Shown: piece by piece, positions 19,260 through 28,453 of the stretch | How the letters are laid out: the number at the start of each line of letters is the position of its first letter | How positions within the stretch are numbered: the first letter of the stretch is position 1 | Origin: Planctomycetota bacterium | GTDB lineage: Bacteria; Planctomycetota; Planctomycetia; Planctomycetales; Planctomycetaceae | DNA: 64,000 nt | Reading direction: 5' to 3' | Assembly (NCBI GenBank): GCA_027618475.1 | Contig: JAQCEJ010000001.1 | Location: 1 to 64,000, forward strand | The notes under the pieces: generated by a model | Told to the model about the DNA's origin: nothing | Databases searched by the model: none | Seen by the model: only the letters and a program-made list of their open reading frames with translations | Made by a program: the position numbers and the translations under genes

Positions 19260-19547
19260 ATGGCCAGGAAAAAAGAGGACGTTGCCGCCGACGAGCCGTC
19301 GTTCGAACATTCGCTGGAAGAACTGCAACTGATCGTCAAACGGTTGGAAGAAGGAGAGATCGGGCTCGAACTCTCGCTCGGCGAATACGAACGGGGCATC
19401 GGCCTGCTGCGTCGCTGCTATCAACTGTTGCAGAATGCCGAGCAGCGCATCGAAATTCTAACCGGGTTCAACGATGCGGGAGAACCGATCATGCAGCCGT
19501 TTGATGCCAAGGCGACGTACTCGCCTCCGAGTAAAGGCAAACAATGA
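19260..19547 (+). CDS. xseB: exodeoxyribonuclease VII small subunit
   Basis: A 95-residue helical protein that binds the large subunit. The diagnostic stretch is FEHSLEELQLIVKRLEEGEIGLELSLG, split by family-typical spacing, then YERGIGLLRRCYQLLQNAEQRIEILTG. The C-terminal 30 residues are a variable tail. It sits directly after xseA in the same orientation and converges on the kinase gene, with 24 bases between the stops. Confidence 0.96.
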   Translation: MARKKEDVAADEPSFEHSLEELQLIVKRLEEGEIGLELSLGEYERGIGLLRRCYQLLQNAEQRIEILTGFNDAGEPIMQPFDAKATYSPPSKGKQ

Positions 19548-19571
19548 GCCCGAAAGACAGTTGGCGCAGCT

Positions 19572-21263
19572 TTACTCGGACGATTCTTGTGACACCAGCT
19601 TTTGTCGGGCGAGATCGACGAATTCTTTTGCCTGCGGATCATCCTCGTATAACACGATGAGCGCCTGCCAGATTCTGACGGCTTCCTGGGCTTTCCCCTC
19701 GCCGACGAATGTGTCGGCCTGTGCCAGTGACGAGTGAGCGAGTTCGTAGCGATCGTTTTCCTCCGAGCGTTGGTTGCTCAGCTCGATCAACAGTTCTTCG
19801 ACGAGTTTTTTCTGCACTGCGTTTTGTTCGTCGTCGAGTAAGACCAGCAGCGACGTGAGGATCGCCTCCGAGCGGGTATCGTCGCCGAATTCCTGGTAGT
19901 TTTTGGCCAGTTTCAGCCAGCGTTCGATCTCGTTGCGGGCGACTCCCGCTTTGCGAATCGTTTTTCGGGTAAACGTCGATTTGAGTTCGTACAACTCGAT
20001 TTGTTCGAGATACGGTGCAACCCGTTCCTGCCAGGTTTCGGGATCGGCGGCGAGCAACGGCTGAAAGAATTCTGACTTCGCACGCACCCAGTCTGTTCCC
20101 GGCTCGTGTTTCATGAGTTCGACACCGGCGTCGAATTGCTGTTCGGAATTCAACTGTCGTGGGGAAAACCACCAGAATCCTCCGGCGATCAGCAACACAA
20201 ACGAGACGACGAGCACGATCGTATTGCTGAAAAAATTCGAGACGGGTGTTCCGCGAAGCTCGGATTCGATTTCCGCCCGCAGAAAATTTCGCATCATGGT
20301 CCCGACGCCGGCACCACCGTGACCGGAGCGTGGCCGCTTCGTTTCCCCCGCGACGACGGTGGGAGCGAGATCGATTCCCGCCCCGGTCAGTTCGACTGTA
20401 TGCGGTCCCGATGAGATTTCGACTTTCATCAGAACTTCGTTCAGTCGTCGCGAGAGTACAAAGGCATCGGGAAATCGCTTGTCGGGGTTCTTGTCGAGCA
20501 GCGTACAGACGATCTCATCGAGCCAGCTGGGAATTTCGGGAACGAACGTTCGGGGATGATCGAATTGTGAAAATCGATGTTTTTGAATGATGTCGATCGT
20601 CGTTTTTCCCGTAAAAGGGGGGCGGCCGGTGATCATCACGTACATCACCGCACCCAGCGAATAGAGATCGCTTTTCTTGGTGACCCGCTGTCCCTGTGTC
20701 TGCTCGGGCGACATGTATTCGGCGGTTCCGATGATCCCCCCGGTGACCGTCAATTTGCTGGCGGCAAAGACCTGCGCCACGCCGAAGTCGGTCAATTTGA
20801 CGGTCCCGTCGGGCGAAATCATCAAGTTGCTCGGCTTCAGGTCGCGGTGAATGATCCCGGCATCGTGAGCGGCCTTCAGGGCAGAGCAGATTTGCAGAGA
20901 AATTTCGATGACCTGACGCCAAGGAAGGCGTTTTTCACGATACAACGTTTGGGTCAACGTCTCGCCCTCGACGTATTCCATGGCATAATACGAGGTTTCC
21001 TCGTCGACGCCGCTGTCGAAAAGTTTGACGACATGGGGGTTTTCGAGTTTACGTAACGCTTCGATTTCCCGGTTGAACCGCTCGACAAATCCATCTTCGC
21101 GGGCGAGAGTCGGGGGGAGAACTTTCACGGCTGCCAGACTGCCGGTGACCTTATGGCGTCCCTTGTAGACGGTTCCCATACCTCCCGCGCCGAGTTTCCC
21201 CTCGATGAGATAAGGTCCGATTTGCGGCGGCAACGATGAGGGATTGGTGACTGACGTCTCCAT
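19572..21263 (-). CDS. Hanks-type serine/threonine protein kinase with a membrane segment
   Basis: A 563-residue membrane kinase. The N-terminal catalytic domain (about 15-285) is complete: glycine loop GKLGAGGMGTVYKG, Lys47, HRDLKPSN (139-146), DFG (159-161) and the activation-segment end GTAEYMSPEQ. A linker with Pro and Gly leads to one trans-membrane helix (about 348-367). The C-terminal half (about 370-563) is helical and TPR-like, probably outside the cytoplasm, and could be a sensor or scaffold. Substrates are unknown. ATG start. It lies alone, convergent with xseB, and its upstream side faces the exopolysaccharide operon. Confidence 0.93.
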   Translation of the reverse strand: METSVTNPSSLPPQIGPYLIEGKLGAGGMGTVYKGRHKVTGSLAAVKVLPPTLAREDGFVERFNREIEALRKLENPHVVKLFDSGVDEETSYYAMEYVEGETLTQTLYREKRLPWRQVIEISLQICSALKAAHDAGIIHRDLKPSNLMISPDGTVKLTDFGVAQVFAASKLTVTGGIIGTAEYMSPEQTQGQRVTKKSDLYSLGAVMYVMITGRPPFTGKTTIDIIQKHRFSQFDHPRTFVPEIPSWLDEIVCTLLDKNPDKRFPDAFVLSRRLNEVLMKVEISSGPHTVELTGAGIDLAPTVVAGETKRPRSGHGGAGVGTMMRNFLRAEIESELRGTPVSNFFSNTIVLVVSFVLLIAGGFWWFSPRQLNSEQQFDAGVELMKHEPGTDWVRAKSEFFQPLLAADPETWQERVAPYLEQIELYELKSTFTRKTIRKAGVARNEIERWLKLAKNYQEFGDDTRSEAILTSLLVLLDDEQNAVQKKLVEELLIELSNQRSEENDRYELAHSSLAQADTFVGEGKAQEAVRIWQALIVLYEDDPQAKEFVDLARQKLVSQESSE

Positions 21264-21309
21264 AAAGGCTTATCCGTTCGTATCGGCCTGTTGTTTAAGC
21301 GGTTGTTGT

Positions 21310-21445
21310 TTAACAGCCCGTTGAAAATGAGGGATGATCAAATTATGTGTGCCACGGGTGGCTTGTCCACCCGTGTTTTTCTGACGTCTCACAATCACAC
21401 TGCCGGGCAAGCCGGCAGTGCCACCCATTTTCAACGGGCTGTTAA
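21310..21445. repeat. 136-bp palindromic element with 20-bp terminal inverted repeats
   Basis: The ends are perfect inverted repeats: TTAACAGCCCGTTGAAAATG (21310-21329) and its reverse complement (21426-21445). Inside are two smaller hairpins, CACGGGTGG/CCACCCGTG near 21353-21375 and CACTGCCGG/CCGGCAGTG near 21398-21420. No open frame of substance. The structure is that of a non-autonomous MITE or REP-type dispersed repeat. Confidence 0.8.
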
Positions 21446-21652
21446 GACAGGGGAATCACATGCAGAACAGGTCAGACGTCGAGTGTACGGTGCTGGAATT
21501 CGCAGGGTCAATGCCGCCGCCCCTGCCCGTTTGGGAATGGGGGGAGAGGAAGCCCCGTTCGCTGTTCTGGGGCATGAGGAGAATTCTCTTAAAACGGCGG
21601 GACTTATGGTCTTGGCCCATTTCGTTGTCGTTCCGATGCCGGCAAATCGCAG

Positions 21653-21681
21653 TTGACGCGTTTTGAAATATTTTCTATTAA
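21653..21681 (+). promoter_or_regulatory. candidate sigma-70 promoter of the exopolysaccharide operon
   Basis: TTGACG (21653-21658), a 17-base spacer, then TATTAA (21676-21681) on the plus strand. It is the best-looking -35/-10 pair in this gap and would give a leader of about 210 bases. In that leader GGGGAG (21700-21705) can pair with CTCCCC (21751-21756), enclosing CCTGG/CCAGG (21719-21723 and 21736-21740). Confidence 0.45.
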
Positions 21682-21897
21682 GCCTCTCCGATATTACCAG
21701 GGGAGAGCGTCCGCTCGACCTGGATGAGTCGCAAACCAGGAATGCGTTCGCTCCCCGCAAGATAACGCGATCGCTTTCTTGAAGTTAAATCTGACTTGAT
21801 CTTGACCCGTCGACCGAGCAAAAAGTGCGGTTTCACTTGCGTGACAGCCTTTTTTGCACCGTTCGAAGATATTGTTTCGCGATGCGATAAGGACAGC

Positions 21898-23067
21898 ATG
21901 CGTAGGATACTAGAGGGACACCGGACAAGGATGGCCGGCGATCTTTACCGATCGCTCTGGCGCGGTGCTCTCCTATTCAGCATACTATTAACGGTCGTGG
22001 GCTGCTCGGGCCGAAAATATTACTCTCCCGAACAACTCCCCGAAGAACTGGTCGCCCATCCGCAGGTCAATCCCCGCGGGCTGGATCTCAGTAAGCTGGC
22101 GGCTTCGAGTCTCGGCAACGACAAGATTACTCCGGGCGACCGTCTGGAAGTGACCATTTCGGCCGGCTTGACCAAAGACGATATCATCACCGTCCCCGTC
22201 GGGGTCGACGATCACGGGAATATTCAGCTTCCCGAAATACCCAAGCCGATTCAGGTGGGGGGATTTCGACTGGACGAAGCCGAACGCCTGATTGCCGTCT
22301 CGTGCGTTCACAGCGGACTATACATCTCACCGACGGTCAGCGTGACGATGAAAGAACGGCGTCTTAACACCGTGAGCGTTCTCGGTGCCGTGAACAAGCA
22401 GGGAATCGTCAAATTGCCACGAACGGCGTGCGATCTGCTCTCGGTGCTGGCGGAAGCCGGCGGGCTGAGTGATGACGCGGGAACGACGATCGAAGTTCGT
22501 TCGAACGTACCGATCGGCAATACGAATGGCGAACCCGATCGTATCGCGGGCAAACTCGACGCGGCGACCTTGCAAGCGGGCCACAGCATGCCGATTCGCA
22601 GTAACGCCGATCGCGCCGCCGGGGGATCGCATTCGACGAAAATCGATCTTGTTTCCGCCACGCAGGACGGGTCGACATTCGGTTACAACATTCCCGACGG
22701 GAGCACCGTGATCGTCGAACAGCGGGTTCCACAGCCGATTACGGTGCAGGGACGGGTCAGGTTCCCCGGCGTACAGGAATATCCGACAACTCACAGTCTC
22801 CGCTTGCTCGATGCCATTGCTCTGGGAGGGGGAGTCAGTTCACCGGTGGCCAGTCGGGTGATCGTCATTCGTCCCAATCCGGCGGATGCCGAGCATCCTG
22901 TCGTCGTCAAAACCAGTCTGAACAAGGCCAAACACAGCAATGCCGCAAACGTCATGCTGGCGCCAGGCGATACCGTGTACGTCGAGCAGACTCCGGCGAC
23001 GGTGTTGCTCGACGCCGTTCAAATCATTCGCTTCGCTTTCGGAGCTTCGCTGGGGACATTGTTGTAA
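21898..23067 (+). CDS. polysaccharide export lipoprotein (Wza-like)
   Basis: A 389-residue outer-membrane-type lipoprotein with a lipobox ending LLTVVGCSG (Cys36). The Poly_export domain begins at ITPGDRLEVTISAG and is followed by two SLBB-like repeats (TVSVLGAVNKQGIVKLPR and ITVQGRVRFPGVQEYP regions). Such proteins form the channel that carries exopolysaccharide across the outer membrane. ATG 21898 is preferred because AAGGA lies just upstream; a later ATG at 21931 has no room for a ribosome binding site. It is the first gene of a three-gene operon, with the tyrosine kinase starting about 50 bases after its stop. Confidence 0.9.
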   Translation: MRRILEGHRTRMAGDLYRSLWRGALLFSILLTVVGCSGRKYYSPEQLPEELVAHPQVNPRGLDLSKLAASSLGNDKITPGDRLEVTISAGLTKDDIITVPVGVDDHGNIQLPEIPKPIQVGGFRLDEAERLIAVSCVHSGLYISPTVSVTMKERRLNTVSVLGAVNKQGIVKLPRTACDLLSVLAEAGGLSDDAGTTIEVRSNVPIGNTNGEPDRIAGKLDAATLQAGHSMPIRSNADRAAGGSHSTKIDLVSATQDGSTFGYNIPDGSTVIVEQRVPQPITVQGRVRFPGVQEYPTTHSLRLLDAIALGGGVSSPVASRVIVIRPNPADAEHPVVVKTSLNKAKHSNAANVMLAPGDTVYVEQTPATVLLDAVQIIRFAFGASLGTLL

Positions 23068-23121
23068 TTCGAATTCGAACACTTGGGTGGTCGTACCTGT
23101 CGACCGATGGCTTTACTTCGC

Positions 23122-25491
23122 ATGACTCAGAATTCCGACCTGTCGATGACTGCAAACGATCGCCGCGATCTCTCGTCGGGTGCGACCGAGTCGTTTGCGC
23201 CGGAAACAACCCTGATTCATCAGTTGCTTCGATTCTTCCGTCTCGCCAGTCTGCGGAAGGGGATCATCATCGCCTGTTGTGCGATTTGCACAGGTCTGGG
23301 CGCACTCTACTACATCACCGCCACACGAATGTACCTCTCTCAGGCGCAGCTGATGATCATCAACACCGGCGCGAACGTGATGGCGGATAACTCCTCCAGC
23401 AGCGACCGGCTGACAAAAGATATGATGCTGACGTTTCAGGCGGTCATGATGAGCGAGACCGTCATTCGCGACGCCTTGAAGCATCTGCCGAAAGATCAAA
23501 GGGTCGATTTTCGCGGCATGAAAGCCTCGCAGGCGGTTAAGGCCTTTCAGAACAATCTCAACGTGACTGCGGTGCGTCATACCAACGTGCTCGCGTTGAG
23601 CTACATCTCGACCCACAACAAGGCCGCCGCCGCCGCGCTCAAAAGTCTGCTCAAATCATATGTCGACTTTATGGATCGAACCCATCACGGCCAATCGCAA
23701 GATAACCTCGAAATTCTCACGAAACAACGGGCTGCACAAGAAGCTCTGCTGGTCGAACTTCAGAATGAATACCAGATCCTGCAGCGGACATCGCAATTCA
23801 TCGACAGCGGCGAAAAACCGATGAATCCTCTCGCCGAACGGGTTAAGCAGCTCAACGACCTGCTGGTCATCGCGACAAAGGAGGCGCTGGTTGCGAAAGG
23901 GGATCTCGATGCCTTAAACGACGCCGTTCGCAACGGCGAAGACGTGATGCAATACGTGATGACCAACATGGAAGTCGTCGGACGAGATTTCCTGATGAAC
24001 GAACTGGGGATGAGTCCTCAGGAGAACTACGCACTCAATCGCATGAACGATGAGATCATCAAAGAGCAGGGCGAACTCCGCGTCGCTCAAGAAAAATACG
24101 GACCCAACCATCGGCATGTGCAGCAATTGATCCAAAGCATTCGGGCCAAGAAAGAATACATCGAAGGCCTTCCCGAACAAAAGCGGAAAGCGACCGAACG
24201 ACTGAAACGGGAGCACCTCGGCCCTAAAATTCTGCAGTATGCCCAACAACGGTATCACAAGGCCGTTGAAACCCGCGAGAATCTCCGTCAGGAATTCATC
24301 AAGATGGAGCAAGAGGCGCTCAAGAAAAACGCGGAGTTCAGCAAAATCGCCTCGCTCTCGTTCAAGATCAAAAACGTACAAGACTATCTCGAAGAGATCG
24401 TCGAGCGAATGGGAGAAATCGATCTCGCCAACCAGAGCAACGGCATTCAGATGGCCGTCATCGCCGATCCGCTGGTTCCCGATCGTCCCATTTCTCCGCG
24501 ACTGACTTCCGTAATTGCCATCGTGGTTGTCAGCGGGTTCGGTCTCGGCCTGTTCGTCGTCTATATTCTCGACGTGCTCGACGATCGTTTCCGTACCGCC
24601 GAAGAACTCCGTTACGTGCTGGGAATACCGATTCTCTCGATGATTCGCGAAATGGTGCCCGGTGCGGGCAAAGGGATCGATGCCGTTCAGACTCACGCTC
24701 TTCCCAACAGCATCGAAGGGGAGGCGTTCCGCATGTTGAAAACCACGATCGATTTTATGGACTCCGAAACGTCGCGCGTCGCCATCACGAGTTCTGAACC
24801 GGGGGACGGCAAGACGACCGTATTGGCGAACCTGGCGGTCGCCTATGCCCAGTCGGGAAAGCGGACGCTCCTGATCGATGCCGACATGCGCCGACCAGGA
24901 TTGACGTCCTTACTCGATTTGCGAGGCGACTTCGGCTTGTCGCGCATTCTGCATGACGAACGGGCCGTCGGCGATGCCGTCGGCGAAAACCTGATCGAGA
25001 CCGGTTCGACCGGTCTGCATGTGATTCCCTCGGGACCCCGTCCTCCCAATCCGGCAGAGTTGCTGGCGAGCACGCGGTTCGCCGATCTGCTCGAATGGGC
25101 CGACGGCCGATACGATCAGGTGCTTATCGACGCTCCTCCTGTGCTCGCGGTCACCGACCCGGCCATTGTCGGCCGCGTCGTCGATGGCATGGTCCTTGTC
25201 GTCCGTCCCGACAAGAATCATCGACGTACGGTGATCCGCGCCGTTGAAACATTGACGGGCTTGAACTGTCATCTCTTAGGGCTTGTCGCCAATCATCTCA
25301 ATCCGCAGAGCGAAAAAGGTTACGGCTACGGCTACGGCTACGGTTATGAATACGGATACGGACACGACGAGGCGACCAACGAAGCGCATGGTCCGCTGCC
25401 GGAAGATCGATATACCGATGCGATTCCGTTAAACAATTACGCGGCGTCTGATTCCGGCGATCACGATGACGAATATCGCTACGCAGCGTAG
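23122..25491 (+). CDS. Wzc-like chain-length regulator and tyrosine autokinase
   Basis: A 789-residue inner-membrane protein. The N-terminal part has a Wzz-type domain with a first membrane helix (about 45-65) and a long periplasmic coiled coil (about 150-440); the second helix is near 460-485. The C-terminal BY-kinase domain has Walker A SSEPGDGKTT (near 559), Walker A' LLIDADMRRPG and Walker B QVLIDAPPV. A tyrosine cluster made of GY repeats (DNA 25319-25366, about residues 733-748) is the expected autophosphorylation site. It controls polymer length and export with the Wza-like and Wzy-like proteins. The start is uncertain among ATG 23107, 23122 and 23146, none with a good ribosome binding site. 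Confidence 0.92.
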   Translation: MTQNSDLSMTANDRRDLSSGATESFAPETTLIHQLLRFFRLASLRKGIIIACCAICTGLGALYYITATRMYLSQAQLMIINTGANVMADNSSSSDRLTKDMMLTFQAVMMSETVIRDALKHLPKDQRVDFRGMKASQAVKAFQNNLNVTAVRHTNVLALSYISTHNKAAAAALKSLLKSYVDFMDRTHHGQSQDNLEILTKQRAAQEALLVELQNEYQILQRTSQFIDSGEKPMNPLAERVKQLNDLLVIATKEALVAKGDLDALNDAVRNGEDVMQYVMTNMEVVGRDFLMNELGMSPQENYALNRMNDEIIKEQGELRVAQEKYGPNHRHVQQLIQSIRAKKEYIEGLPEQKRKATERLKREHLGPKILQYAQQRYHKAVETRENLRQEFIKMEQEALKKNAEFSKIASLSFKIKNVQDYLEEIVERMGEIDLANQSNGIQMAVIADPLVPDRPISPRLTSVIAIVVVSGFGLGLFVVYILDVLDDRFRTAEELRYVLGIPILSMIREMVPGAGKGIDAVQTHALPNSIEGEAFRMLKTTIDFMDSETSRVAITSSEPGDGKTTVLANLAVAYAQSGKRTLLIDADMRRPGLTSLLDLRGDFGLSRILHDERAVGDAVGENLIETGSTGLHVIPSGPRPPNPAELLASTRFADLLEWADGRYDQVLIDAPPVLAVTDPAIVGRVVDGMVLVVRPDKNHRRTVIRAVETLTGLNCHLLGLVANHLNPQSEKGYGYGYGYGYEYGYGHDEATNEAHGPLPEDRYTDAIPLNNYAASDSGDHDDEYRYAA

Positions 25492-25578
25492 GCAATCATC
25501 ATCGCTCCCCCTCCCGACGAGAGAGGGAGCGAATGCATAATATTCTGTTTCTCATAGGCACGGCAGGGAGGCGATTAC

Positions 25579-28341
25579 GTGTCAACTCAACGGATTCGCA
25601 GACGCAAGCACAGTGAGGGATCTACCGGACAGGGGGAACATGTGATATCGGATGGCGTTCCGCCCCTCGCTGCCGGTTTGTCGATCAAACTTGTCGATCT
25701 CGGCTTTATCGGATTGATCTGCGTGATGCCGTTCATCATGGGGGGCCGGCAGGCGCTCGGTGAACTCGCGCTCGTGGGGCTGGCAGGTTATCTCGGCGTG
25801 GCGTGGTGTCTCGCCCAGTTTCTACAGCCGCAACCCGATTTCATCCGCAGTTGGGCGTATTGGATATTGGCATTCGCCTTCGGACTTGTCGCGTTACAAC
25901 TGGTGACGCTGCCGCCGACGATCGTGCATCAGATATCGCCGCATCTTTCTAAAGCCTTGCCGCTGTGGTCGCCGGGAAGTGAATCGCCGATCCATCTCGG
26001 TCCCTGGTCGCAAATCAGCCTGACTCCTCACGAAACTTTGCAGGGGCTGATCGTCTTGGTCGCTTACAGCCTCATCTTTGTCGTGGCGATGCAGCGCATC
26101 CGTCGGCTCGAAGACGTGCAGATGTTCTTCCGCTGGATGGCCGTTGCGGCGGTCGCGATGGCGGGTTTTGGGCTCATTCAATTCGCGTTCGGAAACGGCA
26201 AGTTCTTCTGGTTTTATGAGAGTCCCTACACCGATGCGCTCGGTGCAGTGAAGGGAAGTTTCACCAATCGCAACCATCTGGCTCACTTTCTCGCACTCGG
26301 CATCGGGCCGCTGATCTGCTGGGGCGTTGGCATGTTTCAACGCTCCGGGTCGAATACGTCCTCGCGGGGAGGTTTCGCGTCGGGCTCTTCGGCGCAGCCG
26401 AATTACGGTGGTTTGCTGATCGTTCTATGTGGACTCGGACTGATCTTACTCGCGTGCGTTCTGTCGCTGTCGCGTGGCGGAATGATCGCCATGCTCGTTG
26501 CATTCGCATTGATGCTCGCCGTCATGATTCGTTCGAAACTTCTGGGGGGGCCGGCACTCATCGGTATGGGCGTGCTGGCGTTGGGGTTGTCGGTCGGCAT
26601 TGTGGTGTGCGGCGAAGAGATGGTGCAGAGCCGCGTCGATACCGTCGTCTCGGGCGATCTCGATGAATTAGACAAGAAAAACCGTCGGCAGGATATCTGG
26701 GAAGCGGTCGTTCTGGCGATCAAAGATTTTCCCGTTTTGGGAACCGGTATCGGCAGTCATCGCGACGTCTATCCTGCGTATATGGAAAAGGTGCACCCTG
26801 TCGAGTTCTCTCACGCCGAGAACGGTTACCTGCAAGTCACGATGGAAGGTGGAATTGCCGGTTTGATTTTGATGCTGTCGGGCTGGGCTGTCTGTTTGTG
26901 GGCGGCGTTCACCGGCTTGCAACGTTCGTCGTCGCAACACACAACGCTGGCTTTAGCGGCGGTGCTGGCGGGACTCTGTGTCAGTCTGGTGCATTCGCTG
27001 GCTGACTTTGTCTGGTATGTTCCCGCATGCATGGTGCCGGTCATACTGCTGGCGGCGTGTGGATTCCGATTGCAGAGTATGATACGACCTCAACTTCCAT
27101 CTGCGATGGCCCGCACCCCCTCGCTTGGCATTCCCAGGATTTTCTGGGGAGCCGCATGTCCCGGTGGAGCGTTGCTCGCCGTCTGGATGATTTTGCAGCA
27201 GCTCCCGTCGGTCGCGGCTGAACCGCACTGGCACGAGTATCTGAAATTGACGCTGAACGACGAAAGCGAAACCCCATCGAGCGAATTGGATGACGAAGCA
27301 TCGGCAGACGACGCAAACGACAATGAATTCGATTCGCTCAAGAAAAAATTGCACGCGCTGACGGCTGCGGTGAAGGCCGATCCGCAGAACTCGCGCATTC
27401 GCCTGCGGACGGCATTCGCTTACATGACCGTGTTTCAGATCATGCAGAACAATTCGGAAAACGCGATGTCGCTCTCGCAAATTGCCGACGCCGCCCGCAG
27501 TTCTCCCTTCGAATCACCGGAACAGATGCGGGAGTGGGTCAACAAAGTCGTCGGTAAGTCGCAGAAGTATCTCGACGGCGCGATGTTGCACGCCCGCGAA
27601 GCGTTAACGCTCTCCCCGATGCAGGGGCATGGTTACATGTATCTCTCCGAACTTTGTTTCCTTGACGGTGAAGATCAGGAAACGCAATCGGCCTATCTGA
27701 ATCAGGCTCTCGCCGTTCGCCCCTACGATCCGCAGATTCTGTTCGCCGTCGGACGCGACGCCCTGGCCCGCGGCGACCTCGAACTCGCCGCTCGAAACTG
27801 GAAAGGGTCGTTTCATCGGAGCGCGGTGTATAAGCAGAGAATCATCGATCTGCTGGCCGATTTTGTTCCGGCATCGTTCTTTACAGAGAATTTCGAACCC
27901 GACGCGCAATCGCTGCAATTGCTGATCAAGCGATATGAAAACTCGACGCGACAGGAAGATCTGCATGTGCTGTTGCGTGCCTTTGCCGAGGCAGCTCACA
28001 CCGAATCACAAGTCACCGAAGGGGATAAGGCCGTTCAACTTTTGATTTTGGCGCACCGGGCCTACGATCAGTTGCAAGAGACCGAGGAGGCCTGGCAATC
28101 GTTGAACGATGCCTTGTCGATCGACGAGAATTCGTACGAAGTGCATTACGCCGCCGGTCTCTGGTTGTATCGGCAAGAGAGATTCTCCGAAGCCGTCAAA
28201 CATCTCGACTGGTGCAACGAGCACAGACCCGGCAACAACAAACTTCGGTTGTTGTGCGAGAGAGCAAGAACGCGGTCTTCAGGCCGCACGGCGGTCCGCA
28301 GCGTGAGTCATTCGTCGGATGACGACGACAAACTATTCTGA
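25579..28341 (+). CDS. O-antigen ligase/polymerase-family protein with TPR region
   Basis: A 920-residue membrane protein. The N-terminal half (about 30-500) has ten or more hydrophobic segments and the Wzy/WaaL-type periplasmic region (KGSFTNRNHLAHFLAL, VLGTGIGSHRDVYPAYM, HAENGYLQVTMEGG). This is the family that polymerises or ligates polysaccharide repeats. After a last membrane helix near 530, residues about 570-900 are TPR-like helical repeats with an acidic linker. The GTG at 25579 has GGGAGG eight bases upstream. It is the last gene of the exopolysaccharide operon. Its final codons (SSDDDDKLF) and stop are part of a 38-bp sequence that occurs again at 33341-33378. Confidence 0.88.
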   Translation: MSTQRIRRRKHSEGSTGQGEHVISDGVPPLAAGLSIKLVDLGFIGLICVMPFIMGGRQALGELALVGLAGYLGVAWCLAQFLQPQPDFIRSWAYWILAFAFGLVALQLVTLPPTIVHQISPHLSKALPLWSPGSESPIHLGPWSQISLTPHETLQGLIVLVAYSLIFVVAMQRIRRLEDVQMFFRWMAVAAVAMAGFGLIQFAFGNGKFFWFYESPYTDALGAVKGSFTNRNHLAHFLALGIGPLICWGVGMFQRSGSNTSSRGGFASGSSAQPNYGGLLIVLCGLGLILLACVLSLSRGGMIAMLVAFALMLAVMIRSKLLGGPALIGMGVLALGLSVGIVVCGEEMVQSRVDTVVSGDLDELDKKNRRQDIWEAVVLAIKDFPVLGTGIGSHRDVYPAYMEKVHPVEFSHAENGYLQVTMEGGIAGLILMLSGWAVCLWAAFTGLQRSSSQHTTLALAAVLAGLCVSLVHSLADFVWYVPACMVPVILLAACGFRLQSMIRPQLPSAMARTPSLGIPRIFWGAACPGGALLAVWMILQQLPSVAAEPHWHEYLKLTLNDESETPSSELDDEASADDANDNEFDSLKKKLHALTAAVKADPQNSRIRLRTAFAYMTVFQIMQNNSENAMSLSQIADAARSSPFESPEQMREWVNKVVGKSQKYLDGAMLHAREALTLSPMQGHGYMYLSELCFLDGEDQETQSAYLNQALAVRPYDPQILFAVGRDALARGDLELAARNWKGSFHRSAVYKQRIIDLLADFVPASFFTENFEPDAQSLQLLIKRYENSTRQEDLHVLLRAFAEAAHTESQVTEGDKAVQLLILAHRAYDQLQETEEAWQSLNDALSIDENSYEVHYAAGLWLYRQERFSEAVKHLDWCNEHRPGNNKLRLLCERARTRSSGRTAVRSVSHSSDDDDKLF

Positions 28342-28353
28342 ACGATCGCTCTC
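28316..28353 (+). repeat. 38-bp direct repeat, left copy
   Basis: A perfect 38-bp match to 33341-33378 in the same orientation. It begins CGGATGACGACG and ends CGATCGCTCTC. This copy contains the last eight codons and the stop of the polymerase gene. The repeat-to-repeat distance is 5,025 bp. Confidence 0.93.
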
Positions 28354-28453
28354 ACACTCCATCCGTGCAAGTTCAAAATGGTGTTTCCCCGTCCGAACTC
28401 CTGTCTATCGCAATACTTGCATGTCGAATCATCTATTGAACCGCTCGGCGATC

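Larger units (their letters stand above)
21264..21897. other. intergenic region, 634 bases, upstream of the exopolysaccharide operon
   Basis: This holds the promoter side of the kinase gene, the palindromic element at 21310-21445, a candidate sigma-70 promoter at 21653-21681 and a foldable leader (21700-21756). The open frame spanning the palindrome has no start signal and is dominated by repeat sequence, so no gene is called. Confidence 0.6.

Noticed and set aside
21291-21656. 121-codon open frame over the palindromic element
   Set aside because: Much of it is inverted-repeat sequence, it has no start signal, and the product resembles no protein.
25319-25366. Short tandem repeat considered as a possible CRISPR
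   Set aside because: The units are six bases, contiguous and in frame within the tyrosine kinase gene; there are no spacers.
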